Both the position numbers and the translations under genes were made by a program. The notes under the pieces are model-generated. The model saw only the letters and a list, made by a program, of their open reading frames with translations, searched no databases and was not told the DNA's origin. Source: Serilophus lunatus (Eukaryota; Chordata; Aves; Passeriformes; Eurylaimidae). From it: 64,000 nt of DNA. This document shows positions 13,457 to 26,250 of this stretch, one piece after another. Positions within the stretch are counted from its first letter, which is position 1. Each line of letters begins with the position of its first letter. The DNA lies in contig VXBA01001778.1 in assembly GCA_013399895.1 (NCBI GenBank), positions 664,096-728,095 of the forward strand, given 5' to 3'.

Positions 13457-16400
13457 GTTGTTGCAGCACAGGCCTCTCAGTTCAGCAGCAACTGTAAATA
13501 TTTCTCACATGAAAAAGGCTAAAGGTTTAGACATATGGATTATTTTTAAATGAAACTCAAATTATATTTTTGAAATAAAAAAGTCAAGTTCTAATAAAAA
13601 TATAGTTTGTGCAAGTATATGTATGTATTCTTAAACTCATTGAAATGTTTGGAGAGTTTTATTGTCAAACAAAATACTGCATCCATCCACTGGATAATCT
13701 GGAATAGCTTTTATGTATAGCTTTTTTTTAGGGAGTGATTTAAAAAAAAAATATGGGAAAAAAAAGACTATTTGTAGGGATATTTTACTCTGAACAACAA
13801 TCACTTGAATATCAGCTATGGGAGATTTGTTTTTGCAAAGGTATACATTGCAGTTGGATCCTTCAGTGAGACAGTACTATTTTTCTGTGCACTGATAATC
13901 AGATAGTGATAATCTCTGTTCATATGTTTGCAAGTGATTACAATCTAATTTTAAAAGTATGAGATGTGTTTCCTACAGAATAATTTTTTTTTAATAATCT
14001 CAAATTCAATTTCAAATTCTGAAGATACTATTAAAACATATAAAGCCTACCCTAAAATAATGCAAAGTTAAGAGGTCTATTTATAAACTCTTATAAGAAT
14101 TAAGAGCAGTATTTAAAAACAACAGCAAAACCAACAAATGTTTGCCCTGATGTCCCGTTGTTTATTGAGGAGATCTAATAATTGAATTATTAATTAAAAC
14201 CAGATGATAATACAACAAAGGCATTTGTCACTTAACCATGTATGAGTCTCAGCTGCATCTTAGACGTGTGAATAGAAAAAAAAAAGAATGGAAAAGGACT
14301 GCAAACTGCAATGCTTTTAGATGTTTGTAATATAAATTATATATATTAGTGGATTATTTAGTTTATTTGTAGAAACTTGAAATTGTTACTTTCATGCATA
14401 ATACCTTTGTTAGCACATTTGTTACATTGGGAAAATTTTCTACAGATAGGTAACTACTGAAAAGTATCAACATTTGGAATTTGTGGTGCTCAAGAAACAA
14501 AAGGATTTTGTTGCTGCAGAAGCTTGTCTTTTGAGTCATGAATTTTTCAAAACTTTGAAAATCAGGCCACAATTAGGCTTATACTTTGTATTATCCTCTA
14601 TATAAATATTGACCACACATGTATGTTTCAGGAGTCTGTATGTACTCAGAGGATTATTTCTACAAATATTTTGCAGCACTGTGCAACAATTCCAAATTAC
14701 TGGACTCAGTACACACATCCTCACAGTGACACAACAGTGCTGTTCAGCTCTCCAGGTGCTGAGTGTTTTGCCTGGGCAGAAGATCGTCTGACATTCTGGG
14801 ACCCAAACTGTGGCCTTTGCACAGTGCTACAACGCACTTTGTGATGTACGAGTTTGGTCAGAGTTAGCTTTGTTTCTCTATGTAACTCAGTGTATCATGA
14901 ATTCTTAGAGCTTTTTGAGGTAAAATTTGTCTTGTGGTTTACAAAGTGGTAGTAATTTTTCTTTTATTGAAGAGACTTTTAAAACATGTTTCCTTTTAGT
15001 GCTCTACACAACCATGCTACTAGGTGTGATTTATAATTTTCCAGTAGAAGTCAGCTACCTGTCAGAATTTCCTCCCAAAATTATGTATCCAACAAACTGC
15101 AGTCAAGTATGTGGACAGCAAATATGAGGCATGAATATGTGGACTGACTTGTGCAGTTTACTGATATTGTGAGAACTTTTACTGACTTCAGAGGGCTCTG
15201 GATCAATCTGAGTTTCTGCTCAAAGCAACTTCAATTTTTGGAACTGAAATACTATAAGGCCAACATATCCACAGCTCATTCACTCATGAATATCTTTATT
15301 CTTCCAAGTAACTGCAGGGCAGAGAAAAGCAATTGGCTTCTCAACCAGATAAGTGGAAAGAGAGTAGAGATATTGGACTCATGACAATAATAAATTTGTT
15401 TTTGTTACGACCTGTAATAAACAGCATATGATATAACCTATTGCTATTGCAGGCAGGAGATCTAAAGATGATTGACAGCCTAGAGCAAGCAAGGTCTAGA
15501 CAAAAATGGAATGTTCTAAATACAGGACAATAGCTTTATATATAGCTCTATAGTGAGAAAAATCTTTTCATTTCTCCTTCTCATGGGAAACAAGAGAGGA
15601 TTTATTTAACTTTCAAGAAGCTTTAGAATCTCCAACAAATGTTCCAAGACATTGGAAGCATTTTAGGCAACTTGGTTCATGTAATGGAGTTTAAAAAAAA
15701 ATTTATGAACATATTGATTTCCTGCCCTGGGGAAATGTAAGGAATTTTATTATTACTGTGTTTTTTATTTGCTTATTCAATTAATCTACACTGTCCAGTG
15801 CTATTTTTTGAGAATTCTATAATAGATTCAGTTAGTACATAGAGTGGTTGATAAGCTGAGTATTGAGATAATCAATTGTCAGGGGTTAATGCTTCTTTTA
15901 TGGATATTCCAGGGATCTACCATCACTCTTAACCTTTATCTAGCATTTGCTACATGAATGATTAAGTTGTAATTTAACTTTCTGCATTTGACTCAAATCT
16001 TAGTAGAAGCATTAAACAAAATGCACTTATTGCACACGAATTTTTTGAATGAAACTCAATCAAAAGGATTTAGGGCCACATTATTACCTGTTATGTATGG
16101 TTTGACTTTGCTGATTTTTTCCTATGGTCTTCACAGAATATTGTAAGTCGTAGGAAAAGAAAAGGAAACCAAAACTCATAAAATGCTAAGTAGATTTACC
16201 ACACCTGTAAAACACCTTAAGTCAAATTTCAAGACTCAATATAGCCTATTGCCACTTGAGCTGTAAGACTTCACACTGTTCACCTGACAGTAGAGTAATC
16301 TGGTAGTGAAGAAGGACGCTGTGCTGCAGGTGCCAAGTCCCAGTTGTAGAGGGAACCTAGTTTAGTTTTCTGCCCAAAAATCAATCTCAACCCATCTCTG

Positions 16401-16584
16401 CCTCTTTTGCTTCTAGAGATTATGGAATAGGGTTGATCATGAGATTCCTGTCAAGACAGGTTCCCTTCTCTTTCAGTCTCCTCGTGCATGCCCAGCATAC
16501 TAGTGATGCTGGTAGTGGCTGCCATCATTGCTGTATATCACATTTTATCTCTAAGAGAGATACATATTTTAAAATACTTGCGTT

Positions 16585-16604
16585 TATATATATATATATA
16601 TATA
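16585..16604. repeat. (TA)n microsatellite
   Basis: Ten uninterrupted TA dinucleotides, followed by CAC. Confidence 0.9.
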
Positions 16605-17774
16605 CACTATGATTTTAATAAACTGCCAAAACTTTCCTGAAAACAGCAAGAGAAGGGAAAACTGAGACTTTGAAGTGTAGCCCAGATAAACCAGGAGAGA
16701 AGTTAATTAGAGGAAGAAACATTTCCTGCAAAAGACTTTCCTCCTCACTGAGTAAGAGGGGAGAGGAATTGGAACCTTAGATACAAATTCTCCATAATTT
16801 TCTATTGTTGCTTTTTGTTACCAAAGGAAATTATGGCTGTATTTAGACTGCAAACTGGGGTAAGATTTGAAACAGTTGTGGCTGACTGGGCTATTGACAG
16901 TTCAAGCCATGTTCTGGAACAGCTTTGCAGTTACTTTTACTCTTCTCTTCCTATTTACTCCTACATACAGTTATTTTATCTGTTGAAAGGAAACCTTACA
17001 TGCACAAAAAGGAAGGAAATTGTGTTTTTACCAGGAGGCCTTGTGATACAGACAGCTGTGGGAATGAGGCCTATGGGATGACAATAGAGACAGAGCCATT
17101 AAGCTTCAAAATTTGTGGGGTTCTCATAAATGCCATGTGAAACAGTCTTGTGAATATCAAATGTGTTTGTGTTTGCTTACAAAGCTATGGTTGCCAGAGA
17201 CTGAAGTGTTTTTCTCTTCTTGGCCGCAAAGCTAAAATAAGTTCAAGGGTGCCGGCATCCTATCTCATGTCATTAATTTTTTTGCAGCACTGGAAGAAGA
17301 TGGAGCTATTTCTTTTCCTCTGTGACTTTCCATTGTGGTAGGCAGGTGATTCTGTATGATGATTGAAATAAAACAGGGAAGAGTTAAAATGTGTTTCTTC
17401 CCTTTTCTCTTTTGAGGACAGAAAAATGCCTGAGGATATAGGACTGTAGCAATCCCTGTTCTACTTGACTTGAATCGGGCTTTTGCTCAGTTATCACGAA
17501 AGATATTCACTTGAGATGTCAGAGATTATAGTTCAAGCTGTTCTTCAGTTGCTAATACCAAATGATTCTGCTCTATAAAGAGAAATTATGATCTGAGTAA
17601 TTGATGAAGTGATTCACTGGCTTGAATTAGACATAACCAAACACTGAACATCTGCTATAACTTTTGCATCTGGAGTCTAGCTTCTTTGACTCCCATGTTG
17701 ATAGCATAGTCTGTCTTTCTGGAGAAACGTACATAAATTCAGAGATCACTGAAGAACAGAGTAAATGACTGCTT

Positions 17775-18010
17775 GAGGTTGGAATGGACCTCTGGAGATC
17801 AATTTCTGCAAATGCTATGCTCAAGCAGAGACACTTAGAGCTGGTTGTCCAGGACTATGTCCAGAGGATGTTTGAATATCTCCAAGGAGGGTGACCCTAC
17901 AACATCTCAGAGCAACCTGTGCCATTTCCTGGTATTCAGAGGGAATCTTCTGTTTTTAAGTTTGTGCCCATTTCCTCTGATACTGTTACTGAGCACCATT
18001 CAAAACCTGA
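17775..18010 (-). mobile_element. Decayed CR1 LINE 3' fragment, antisense
   Basis: The sequence starts with the antisense form of the CR1 3' region (GGTTGGAATGGACCTCTGGAG) and continues through the conserved GTCCAGGA..ATGTCCAGAGG and CAGAGCAACCTGTGCCA segments to a degraded TTTGTGCCCATTTCCTC stretch. Similarity fades after about 18,000; weak traces may continue to 18,200. Confidence 0.85.
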
Positions 18011-19378
18011 AATTTAGAATTAAGAAATTACCTTCAAGAGAAATCTATTTAATCGATACTTGAATGCTTCTAATCATACTGATTTTAAAGGCTTCTAAGA
18101 TGATCCTGTTAGATCGCTTTCGTACTTTGGGTTTGTTGCTCTCTACTCTGCAACTTCTTCACAAGTTGTTTTTGAGAAAAGATTGTTCATTCTTCTTCAC
18201 CAATCATTTTAAGACAAGTAGGCAGGTTGAAAAAACATATTCTTTGTAGTTTAAATCATGTGGGTTTTAGTCCATAAATGGTTGTGTCTGCCCCTAGTTT
18301 ATGATGATAATTTCTACAAGGTAGAAACTGCATTGAATAAACAAATTATTAAGTACCTTTTGAAAGGGGAAGAGGCGAGTGATAGGGAAGAAGACAAAAT
18401 GTCAAGTTAAATGAAATGTGTAAATGATCTGAGACTGTAGTCCAGTGATGTGTCCTCTATACATGCATTATGGCTTGAGACATTTATTTTTACCTGATGA
18501 TTTAATGCAAAATTCAGAAAGATGGAACCTCATTGCCCTTTCTTTATATAATGCTTTCTATTACGAGAAAACCATTCTTACTTTATTTCATTTTTGACTG
18601 CTCAATTTTTAGACATGTTCTTGTGTTAAAATTTCAGTTAGATAACCTCAAAATTTAGCAAGGTCTTCAAAGAAAGTTAAGGTCACTCATTTAGCTAAAA
18701 ACAAAACACTTAGATAAAATGTTGACGTTCTGGATGCAGAATACCATCTCTTAAAGGGCTGAAAATAAAGCAGCAAAATTTACACTTGCTAGCAGCAAGT
18801 ATTCTGAGTATCACCCTCTAAGGTAATGTAGACAGAACCTCTTTGACAATATAATTAATTATCAATTAGACAATTTTAGAGGCAAGTATAATTTTTAAGT
18901 AAATGGCTCAGTCTTGTAAAAAATGGTGAAGATAGTTTATAACAAAAAAATGAAAGCTTCTCTATAGAAGAGGCACAAAGGTCTCTGTGAAGTGTAATTT
19001 TGAGTAGTCTTTGGAGTTAAGGAAATTCAGTGCTTATGTGTATCTCAAAGACTTTCGTCTGGGAGGAGAAACAGGAAAAAGAGGAATGCTACAAAAGATT
19101 CAGTAGTAACTAGTTTCCTTTCTTGAAATGCTGCAGTGTTTGGTGTGGGTTTTTGTGTGTTTAGTTGCTTTTAATCCTCATAGTTTCTATGATGGTGGCT
19201 GTGGGAAATATATCATGGGCTCAGGAGAAGTGGATTTCGGGAATTATTATGGATGAAATGACAGCTACTGCAAGAAGGGTATGTTCCTCATATGTCTATC
19301 ATTGTGGGTCTGGTCTAAGTTGGATTTTTTTCCTTCGTGGACAGTTCACTTGCAGTTCTGAACTTAGAAACATTGTGT

Positions 19379-19830
19379 CATAGCATCACAAGGTCCAGAA
19401 ATGTCAGGGCCTCCCCATGGAGCATCAGAGCAGGTCCTGGCTAGCAGGGCCCTCCAGCCAGGAGCAGGGTAGTGGGAGGCACTGGGGCAGCCTCAGCCCC
19501 AGACTTTGGGCCCCTCTCTCGGCCGAGGCCAGGCCGGACCATCGGCCTGGTTGTGGCCCCGGCTCAGCAGGCCCGTGCCTGGGCAGGGCAGGCCTGTGGG
19601 CACCTGGAGACTGGCCCTGCTGCGGCATCACTGGACAGAGGCTGATGGCCCCAGCATGAAGGTGTGAAAATGAGTAAGAGCTCAGATATCAAGAGAAGAA
19701 ATTCTCAGAACCTCCGTCGATGTTGCTGTCAGTGGGGACCCTCAGCCTGGTAACCCTGGCAATTTCTCAGTTACGTTGATGCTGAAATAAATAGTTTCCC
19801 CATGCATGTCCTGTCCCTTGGAAAGGTGTT
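19379..19830 (+). other. GC-rich insert with polyadenylation-like end, possible LTR or retrocopy
   Basis: About 260 bases (19,395-19,660) are GC-rich with repeated GGCC, CAGG and GGGCAGGGCAGG blocks, sharply unlike the flanks. The following 150 bases lead to TGAAATAAATAG near 19,784, an AATAAA-type signal. A GC-rich body followed by a poly(A) signal would fit a solitary LTR or a retroposed transcript, but I found no clear terminal inverted TG/CA pair or target-site duplication. Open frames exist on both strands of the GC-rich part only because stops are scarce there. Confidence 0.3.
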
Positions 19831-20539
19831 TTGATAGTATAAGAATGGAAATTTATGCAGCTAGATAGGCAAATCCCTAGATTTTGATGCGTTCATTTCA
19901 GTTGAATGGCTGGGTTTGCAATTTCTCTCACCTTACACTACATTTTTGTGTGGTGTGTGAAAAACAGCTCAGTGGCTTGACTGGCAGTGATAGAATCTGA
20001 TATATCATTTGTACAAAGTAGAGATAAAATTTTTTCTGCTCCATTTTTTTTCTACTTTTGAGAAGGTTTCTATTTATGATTTTTTTAATGAATTTTTAGT
20101 TGTTCCAGTCTTTCTGACTAGGAAAATTTTGATATAATTTCTTCATGAATTACCTAGGACCTTGAAAAAAAATCATAAAGGGAGAAAGGCAGATATATTT
20201 ACAGAGTTTGCTCATACATAGAGAGGCATATCTAATTTCATCAAAGGTGATTGCTTTACTAGTAATAACTTGTAAGTGACAGAGATAATTAACATTACCT
20301 CAAGCATAGCAAGAGCCTTGCTGTAATAGCTGTTTAAGTGCCTTTTCATACATTTCTTGCTGTTAGTTTCAGGAACAGAAGTAATATTAAAAGGCCCAAG
20401 GAGACATAACCAGATACTTGGAATGATACTGAAAGATGATCTGAACTCCATGCCACGAGGTGGAATATTCTGTCTTCTATTCATCTGATTCCCAATCTGC
20501 AAGCTCTGAATGCTGTACCTTGACAAGCTTGAGGGCTAT

Positions 20540-21760
20540 TATGTGGAGCTCTTGCTGTTCCATCTGATCTTTAATTTCAATATATCACAGCATGTTCTTG
20601 AAGCTCTCTTTGGATTTTGTTTCTTTGACTTCAGTTTTGTCCTTAGTCTTTTTTTTTTTCTTTCTTTTTAATTAGGATTAATCTCTTCCCCTCTGCTTTC
20701 TGCTCTCTTTCTCCTTTAGCTGTATCTCAGCCTCCTTTTCCTCCTCCTCCTTAATCTCAGGGTCAGCCTTTCTCTTATCCCTGGTTTGAGATTCAACCTC
20801 TTCTTTTGACACAGGACTAGCACTCTCCCTTTCTCTTTGACCTTAGATTTAGCATTTCTCATGTCCTTTGCTTTTTCTATGTCTTGTTCTACATGCCTTT
20901 TTGGCATTGTTACTTTCTGGCCTGGGGTTTCCCTAAGGGAATTTTTCTTTCCATTTACCATTCAGAATTTCTTAACACAGCAAATTGCTCTCTTCTGCAT
21001 CATCAGCGTTTCTTTGGTGTGTGTTGCTGTTTTGAGCTCAGGCTTCATGAGTTTAATTCTTCCTGACTTCTCATAGCAGTTTGGAAATTCTTCAGAAGAT
21101 TTGTTTTCTCTTGATTCAAACTAGTCTAACATCTTGGATTCCAGTCTACTTGTTGTATTTTGGGTTTGTTTTGTTGTTGGGGAGTTTTTTGTTTCTTTTT
21201 AGGTTTCATGTATGGTTTTTTTCCCTCAGCATGAGAAATTAACCTGTGTTTTGCTGGTGGTATAAGCAAACATTCATATCTAAATAATTTTGAAGGCAAG
21301 AAGGTTTCTCAAGAAATGTTAGTACCTTTCTGAAAAAATACGGACCATGGCAAATTCAGATCCTAGCTGCAATCATGCCTTACACACAACTTCATTTCTC
21401 CTCTCCATGTGCATCCTGAGGAGATAGCATCAGCCTTTCCATTTCTGTGTTGTCGCTCCTCTGCTGCTGCAGTTTTGTTTGGTAGTAGCTCATTTTCTCT
21501 GAGGAGCAGTCTCTGTTTATTGCTTGTTACGTTGCTCTGCCTGATTTCTCTGTTCATCTTTGGTCTCTGCTAGACTTTCTCCTGCCCTTAGACCTTGCCG
21601 CAGATTTGTACAATCCTATTCTTTCTTTTTCTTGTACTTTCTCTCTGAAGCCACCCACCTGTTTTGTGGGATATTTTAGTTTCTTGTGGCTGAGGATAAA
21701 GTCCCTCACCTCTGGCTTCTTTTTCTCCTTCTTTCTCTGACTATGCTACCACAAGGGCAG
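20540..21760 (-). pseudogene. Possible decayed retrocopy encoding a Lys/Glu-rich protein
   Basis: Read on the minus strand, 20,716-20,961 is open for 81 codons and is rich in Lys, Arg and Glu (EKAKDMRNAKSKVKEKGR). A second frame takes over further along with an acidic/basic run (EIKEEEEKEAEIQLKEKES, about 20,700-20,765), as if one frameshift separated two halves of a charged coiled-coil region. Minus-strand open frames at 21,363-21,557 and 20,212-20,526 flank it but show no known domain. I do not recognise the parent protein. Purine-rich low-complexity DNA could also produce this pattern, so the call is weak. Confidence 0.25.
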
Positions 21761-22436
21761 AAATCAATACCAGAGGTACAGAAAGGTTCATAGGTTTAAT
21801 TATTTAAAGTAGAAATAGATGAGCAGAGAATCAAGGAAATTACTGTCAGAGGGAGAAAGAATAAACAGTTTTCACCATATCTTTCTGATCTGCTCAAAGA
21901 CAAGGAGTATAATTCAGAATATGTACATTTGGCTGGATAAGAGACTTCCTGTCTTCTTCTAGTGTGCTGCTTTCAATTTAAGCTGAAAAATGGGTCTTCA
22001 AAATGGAGCTGATGAATTTCCTCTCTTCAGTCAGATTTACTGCAAATGTAGCAAAGGAAAAGTTACATTTCACTGACTTGAACTTTTTTATATTTAGTTA
22101 CATTTGGTTCTATAAAGAAAATAAGATACCACTACTAATTTCTTATATACCTGAAAATCCACGTTATCTCAATTGGTATATGTGAAGAGCATGTTGTTAA
22201 TTTTCTGGCTTAAAGCCCACACTGTTTGATTCATGAAGATTAATAAGTCTTCTACAATTCAGGACACCATTTTTTTGCCTATGTTCAGATTTAGTTTTTT
22301 TGCTTTCAAATACTTTAGTTAGTGAAAAAAGTTATTTCATTTTCCAATCTCTGATACTCCTCTAACTGTTTGGTGTCTATTTCCTGCTGTGAGATCTACC
22401 TCTAGCTGGCTTTCATCTTCTAAACCTTCTCCTACC

Positions 22437-22603
22437 AAACTGTCCTGGGAGGTGGTTGAGTCACTATCCCTGGACGTGTTTAAGAAGAGATTATATGAGG
22501 TACTTAATACCATGATCTAGATGATGAGATGGTGTTAGGTAATAGGTTGGACTCGATGATATCGATGGTCTTTTCCAATCTTGTTGATTCTGTGATTCTA
22601 TCC
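22437..22603 (+). mobile_element. CR1 LINE 3' tail, sense
   Basis: A short 3'-terminal piece: GGTGGTTGAGTCACTATCCC, then GGTTGGACTCGATGAT, and the ending CTTGTTGATTCTGTGATTCTAT. This is the classic CR1 3' end with its ATTCTRTG repeats. Confidence 0.95.
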
Positions 22604-22734
22604 AGGTAATAAACAGTTAAAATAGCAACATCTGCTTAGCTGAAATTCTGACTTGGGGCTGTTGATGTGGATGTTGCCTGAATGCATTTACCTATACTCT
22701 CAGGCACATGATGTCTGAGAGGGGTGTCTGCACG

Positions 22735-22797
22735 AGGCCTGGAATTGGACTCAATGGTCCTGCCACTCAGCATATTTGATGATACTATGACCCATTG
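22735..22797 (+). mobile_element. Degraded CR1-like tail fragment
   Basis: GAGGCCTGGAATTGGACTCA followed by ATGATACTATGA resembles a worn CR1 3' end only 130 bases after the previous copy. The match is short. Confidence 0.45.
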
Positions 22798-23010
22798 TTT
22801 AATCACTGATTTTTTTGTTTATAGTTCAAAAGATTTGAAAATTTACTGCTATGAAATGTGTCGCTACATATGAAGTTTTTTGATTTAGCAATGGAGAGCT
22901 TATTATGAAAATTTTGTAAAGAACTTGACATGAAACTGAATGGGGAAAAGTGCGTAAACACTGTAAAAGATAAAAAGATGTAGTTAATGATTACACTCAC
23001 AAAATTATAC

Positions 23011-23466
23011 AGAATTAACAAGATTGGAAAAGACCGTAGAGATACTCAAGTCCAACCTATTACCTAACTTACCAACCTACCCAACACCATCCCATCATCT
23101 AAACCATATTACTAAGTATGCCATCCAACCTTTTCTTAAACACATCTGGGGATGGTGACTCCACTAGCTCCCTGAGCAGCCCATTCCAGTGGGAAAGTAC
23201 TCTCTCTAAAAAAGTTTTTCCTAATACCCAGTCTAAACCTCATCTGTCACAGCCTAAGACTGTGTCCTCTTGTTCTGTCACTGGGGGCCTGAGAGAAAAG
23301 ACCGACCTCTGCCTGGCTACAACCTCCCTTAAGGTAGTTGTAGAGAGCAATAAGGTCTCCCCTAAGCCTCCTGTTCTCCAGGCTAAACAGCCCCAGCTCC
23401 CTCAATCATTCCTCATAGGGCTTGTACTCCAGCCCCTTCACCAACCTCGTTACCCTTCTCTCAAGC
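23011..23466 (-). mobile_element. CR1 LINE 3' fragment, antisense
   Basis: The fragment begins with the complement of the CR1 3' tail (AGATTGGAAAAGACCGTAGAG, AAGTCCAACC). It passes through the TAAACACATCTGGGGATGGTG, CCCATTCCAGTG and CTACAACCTCCCTTAAGGTA segments and fades at about 23,466. The 146-codon plus-strand open frame that overlaps it (23,118-23,558) is antisense CR1 and not a gene. Confidence 0.95.
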
Positions 23467-23716
23467 TAAGATTGAATTCAAAAGGGTATGTTTTCTTGGA
23501 GACACTTCATGAATGTATCTGCTCTAACAGAAGTTACTTAAAATACTCCAGTAATTGAATAAAACTGAGCACCAAAGAATAAAAAAAAAATGTTTTTAGC
23601 TTACATTTAGGTGTTGCCAAGTGCTATCAGAGATTTTGGGGATAGCAGGAGAGAGTAGTGGGTCATCAGGTTCAAAACAAAATAAAACTTTTATGAGATG
23701 GAGATTTTATTTAATA

Positions 23717-23940
23717 GAAACACAGAATATGCTGAGTTGGAAGGGTCCCACAAGGATCATCAAGTCCAATTCTTAAGCCTGCACATGACCATCCCCAAGA
23801 GTCACATCATGTGCCTGAGAGTACCATCCAAATGCTTTTTGAACTCTGTCAGGCTTGGTGCTGTGACCACTTCCCTGGGGAGCCAACCACCCTCTGGGTG
23901 AAGAACCTTTTTCTAATATCCAACCTAAACCTTTTCCTGA
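23717..23940 (-). mobile_element. CR1 LINE 3' fragment, antisense
   Basis: GAAACACAGAATATGCTGAG, TTGGAAGGGTCCCACAAGGA and CATCAAGTCCAATTCTTAAG, then CTTCCCTGGGGAGCC and TCTAATATCCAACCTAAACC, identify an antisense CR1 3' end. It is a second, independent insertion 250 bases from the previous antisense copy, probably of a different CR1 subfamily. Confidence 0.93.
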
Positions 23941-24310
23941 TGTATTTCTCAGGAAAAGAACTAAGGTAACTGCATAAATATAGAGATAGATTGTCAGTCT
24001 TAGTTGCTTCTTGCTGTATTGCCCTGCCTCTCAAGGGCAATTAGAAGACAATGTAGGACAATCTGAAGGTAAAAAGGGTAATAAACACATAGGTACAAAG
24101 ACAAACTTGGAAAACCCAGTGCACAAATAGTACTTTCTTCATTTATTTTTATACCTTAAAGCTGGAGACTATTTTGGTACCATGGAGAGACAGCAGATGC
24201 AATCCCTATGTTTACCAGTAAAGCCGAGGTGAGTTTTGCTGTCTTCTCTTCCTGTAGCAGGAATTAAGCAATAAACGTTGCTGAAATAAAGAAATGCAAG
24301 TTTTAAATAA

Positions 24311-24385
24311 CTGAGAAGGAAGCTGTGTTAGCTTTAACAGACTTTCACTGAGAAGGGAAGCTGTGTTAGCCTTAGCGGGTTTTCA
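24311..24385. repeat. Imperfect 37/38-bp tandem duplication
   Basis: Two adjacent copies start with CTGAGAAGG(G)AAGCTGTGTT and end in TTTCA (24,311-24,347 and 24,348-24,385). They differ by several substitutions and one inserted G. Confidence 0.85.
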
Positions 24386-26164
24386 CTGCCATCCCCAGCC
24401 ATTCCTTAAAGCCGTCCTTATTTCTTATACCCTAGGTTTAATCACCTACTACTGATGGAGAATTGAAATGGCTGTCAAAGTCTACGTGAGCAGTGAAATC
24501 TCCAGTAAAAGTGCCACAGTCATGTGGAGAGATTTAAGACATTACCATAACTTGGAATAAAGATTGTCCTAAACTTCAACATCTGATTCCTCAACGGGTG
24601 TGTATGAAAAGTTGCAGTGTTGCCAGGCTTCCCCTGCAGCAAGTGTCCAGATGGACACTTTGACAGTTTAGCTAGGGTGTTTCACATGTTACTTATTCGT
24701 AAGGAATTCTGCTTTGCTTCTGTGTTTCGAAATTTCTCCTTTTCAAATGTGTATTCAGCTAGCCATCCACTGGTACTCATTTCCAATTTATAAATGTAAT
24801 CACTGTGTTTACATTGATGTGAGGCCTGTGTTTTCAGCTGTTACAATGAACTGCACTTACAAGGAGTGATTTGGCTGTAGTGAGTTAAAACATTTGTAAG
24901 AAATTATTCATTGTGATTAAATTTTGAGAATCTGCAATCTCTGTTCCAATCAACTTAATGAAAATAAGAATAAATTGTAAGAAGTGCCTTGGTACTTTAA
25001 GAGAGATACAGAAACAAATAAGCAGGGCATGAGTTTCTCCTGCAAAACGTGTGCAGCTACAAATGCCATAAAATCGATGTTGCGGACTTTTAAGGAAAGT
25101 ATTTTAGCTAATAGAGTCTTGAAACATATTAAAATTACTTGAAATGTCTTTCTTAACACTATTAAGGTTCGAGTTTTAAATTGCAGAGTCTCAAGATAGT
25201 CCTGACAGAACAGACTGTTGATAAATATTAGTATTTAATCTATCTAAATAGTCTATCTAAAATGGATAGTTTTGAGAAATAGTCTATCCACTGAAATGTC
25301 ACTTGAAGTATAAACTGCAGTTTTGAATTACACATAAGAAAGAATAATCAATAGTCAAATGTCTTTTTTTAAAAAATGAATATTTCTATTTCAATATATT
25401 TGAGTATCAATTTTTTATATTTGAATATGCATAACATCTCATGTTACAGGTGATTTACTAAGTAACCTTTTTTTCACCATTTGTGGTGAAACCATGTTCA
25501 GAAGCATGGTTTAGGTTTTTTTAATTCATTTACTGAAGAGCATGATGTATTTCTTCCTTACAGGAAAAACTTCTGTGGTAACGAAAATGACTTCATGCTT
25601 TCTCCTATGGGGGAATTCTGAAGCCTTCTCAAAAATACAACACAGTGGTAAGTACTAAAAATATATTCATAACAATTCTGTTTTCCGTAAAAATATGTAG
25701 AACAAATTATAGCAAGTCTCTGTTGCTAGTGTTCTTAAATGTGTTTGAAATTTATCTTTGCAATATGCACATACTTTTAAAATGTTTGTTTGCTGTGTGT
25801 TCATACAATAAAGCATGGAATACAGTTTATTCTAAACCTTAGTGCTGTTTATGTGCTTATTCATGGTAAAAATGAATTGTTATTATTTTTCAATTCCGTA
25901 AGTGTTGAATGATACCAATCTGTTTATAGTTAAAAGGCATGGAATTAAACCTGGCTATTGTGACACTGCTAGTCAGTAAGGTTTGGGGTTTCCAGGCCAC
26001 AATGTACCACATAAAGTGGACAGTCTTCAGTTTGAAAGAGAAGGTTGGGTTTTAGAGTTCTTTTGGGGCCGTATTAAAAAGGAGACTTGGTTGCTGTTTC
26101 ATATTGTTACTGCAAAGATCTGTTTCTTTCCCTGATTTTGTTAGCAAAATATGAGATAACATAT

Positions 26165-26250
26165 TTTAATATATAGCATACACACAGATGAACACATATA
26201 TACATTATATATATATATATGTATGCACATACATATATAAACATTATTTT
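26165..26250. repeat. Imperfect TA/CA-rich low-complexity sequence
   Basis: Alternating purine-pyrimidine sequence with runs of TATATA and ACATAC interrupted by single changes. Confidence 0.7.

Larger units (their letters stand above)
11071..17774. other. Noncoding AT-rich stretch with microsatellites
   Basis: A run of about 20 adenines lies at 11,252-11,271, shortly after the CR1 end. A (TAATA)n array lies at 13,384-13,456 and a (TA)n run at 16,585-16,604. The open frames here are short, overlap one another on both strands and show no recognisable domain. I see no gene. Confidence 0.6.
18011..22436. other. Noncoding stretch with a GC-rich patch and a pyrimidine-rich tract
   Basis: This stretch is mostly AT-rich noncoding DNA. 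Two anomalies stand out: a GC-rich patch at 19,395-19,660 and a pyrimidine-rich tract at about 20,540-21,760 that reads lysine/glutamate-rich on the minus strand. Each has its own entry. No intact gene is visible. Confidence 0.55.

Noticed and set aside
14623..14844. 73-codon frame with Cys and Trp spacing that looks protein-like
   Set aside because: Short, overlapped by another frame on the same strand and one on the opposite strand, with no recognisable domain.
19417..19659. Open frames on both strands in the GC-rich patch
   Set aside because: They overlap on opposite strands and arise from stop-poor GC-rich DNA; no protein-like motif is seen.
23118..23558. 146-codon plus-strand open frame
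   Set aside because: It is the antisense of a CR1 3' region and not a gene.
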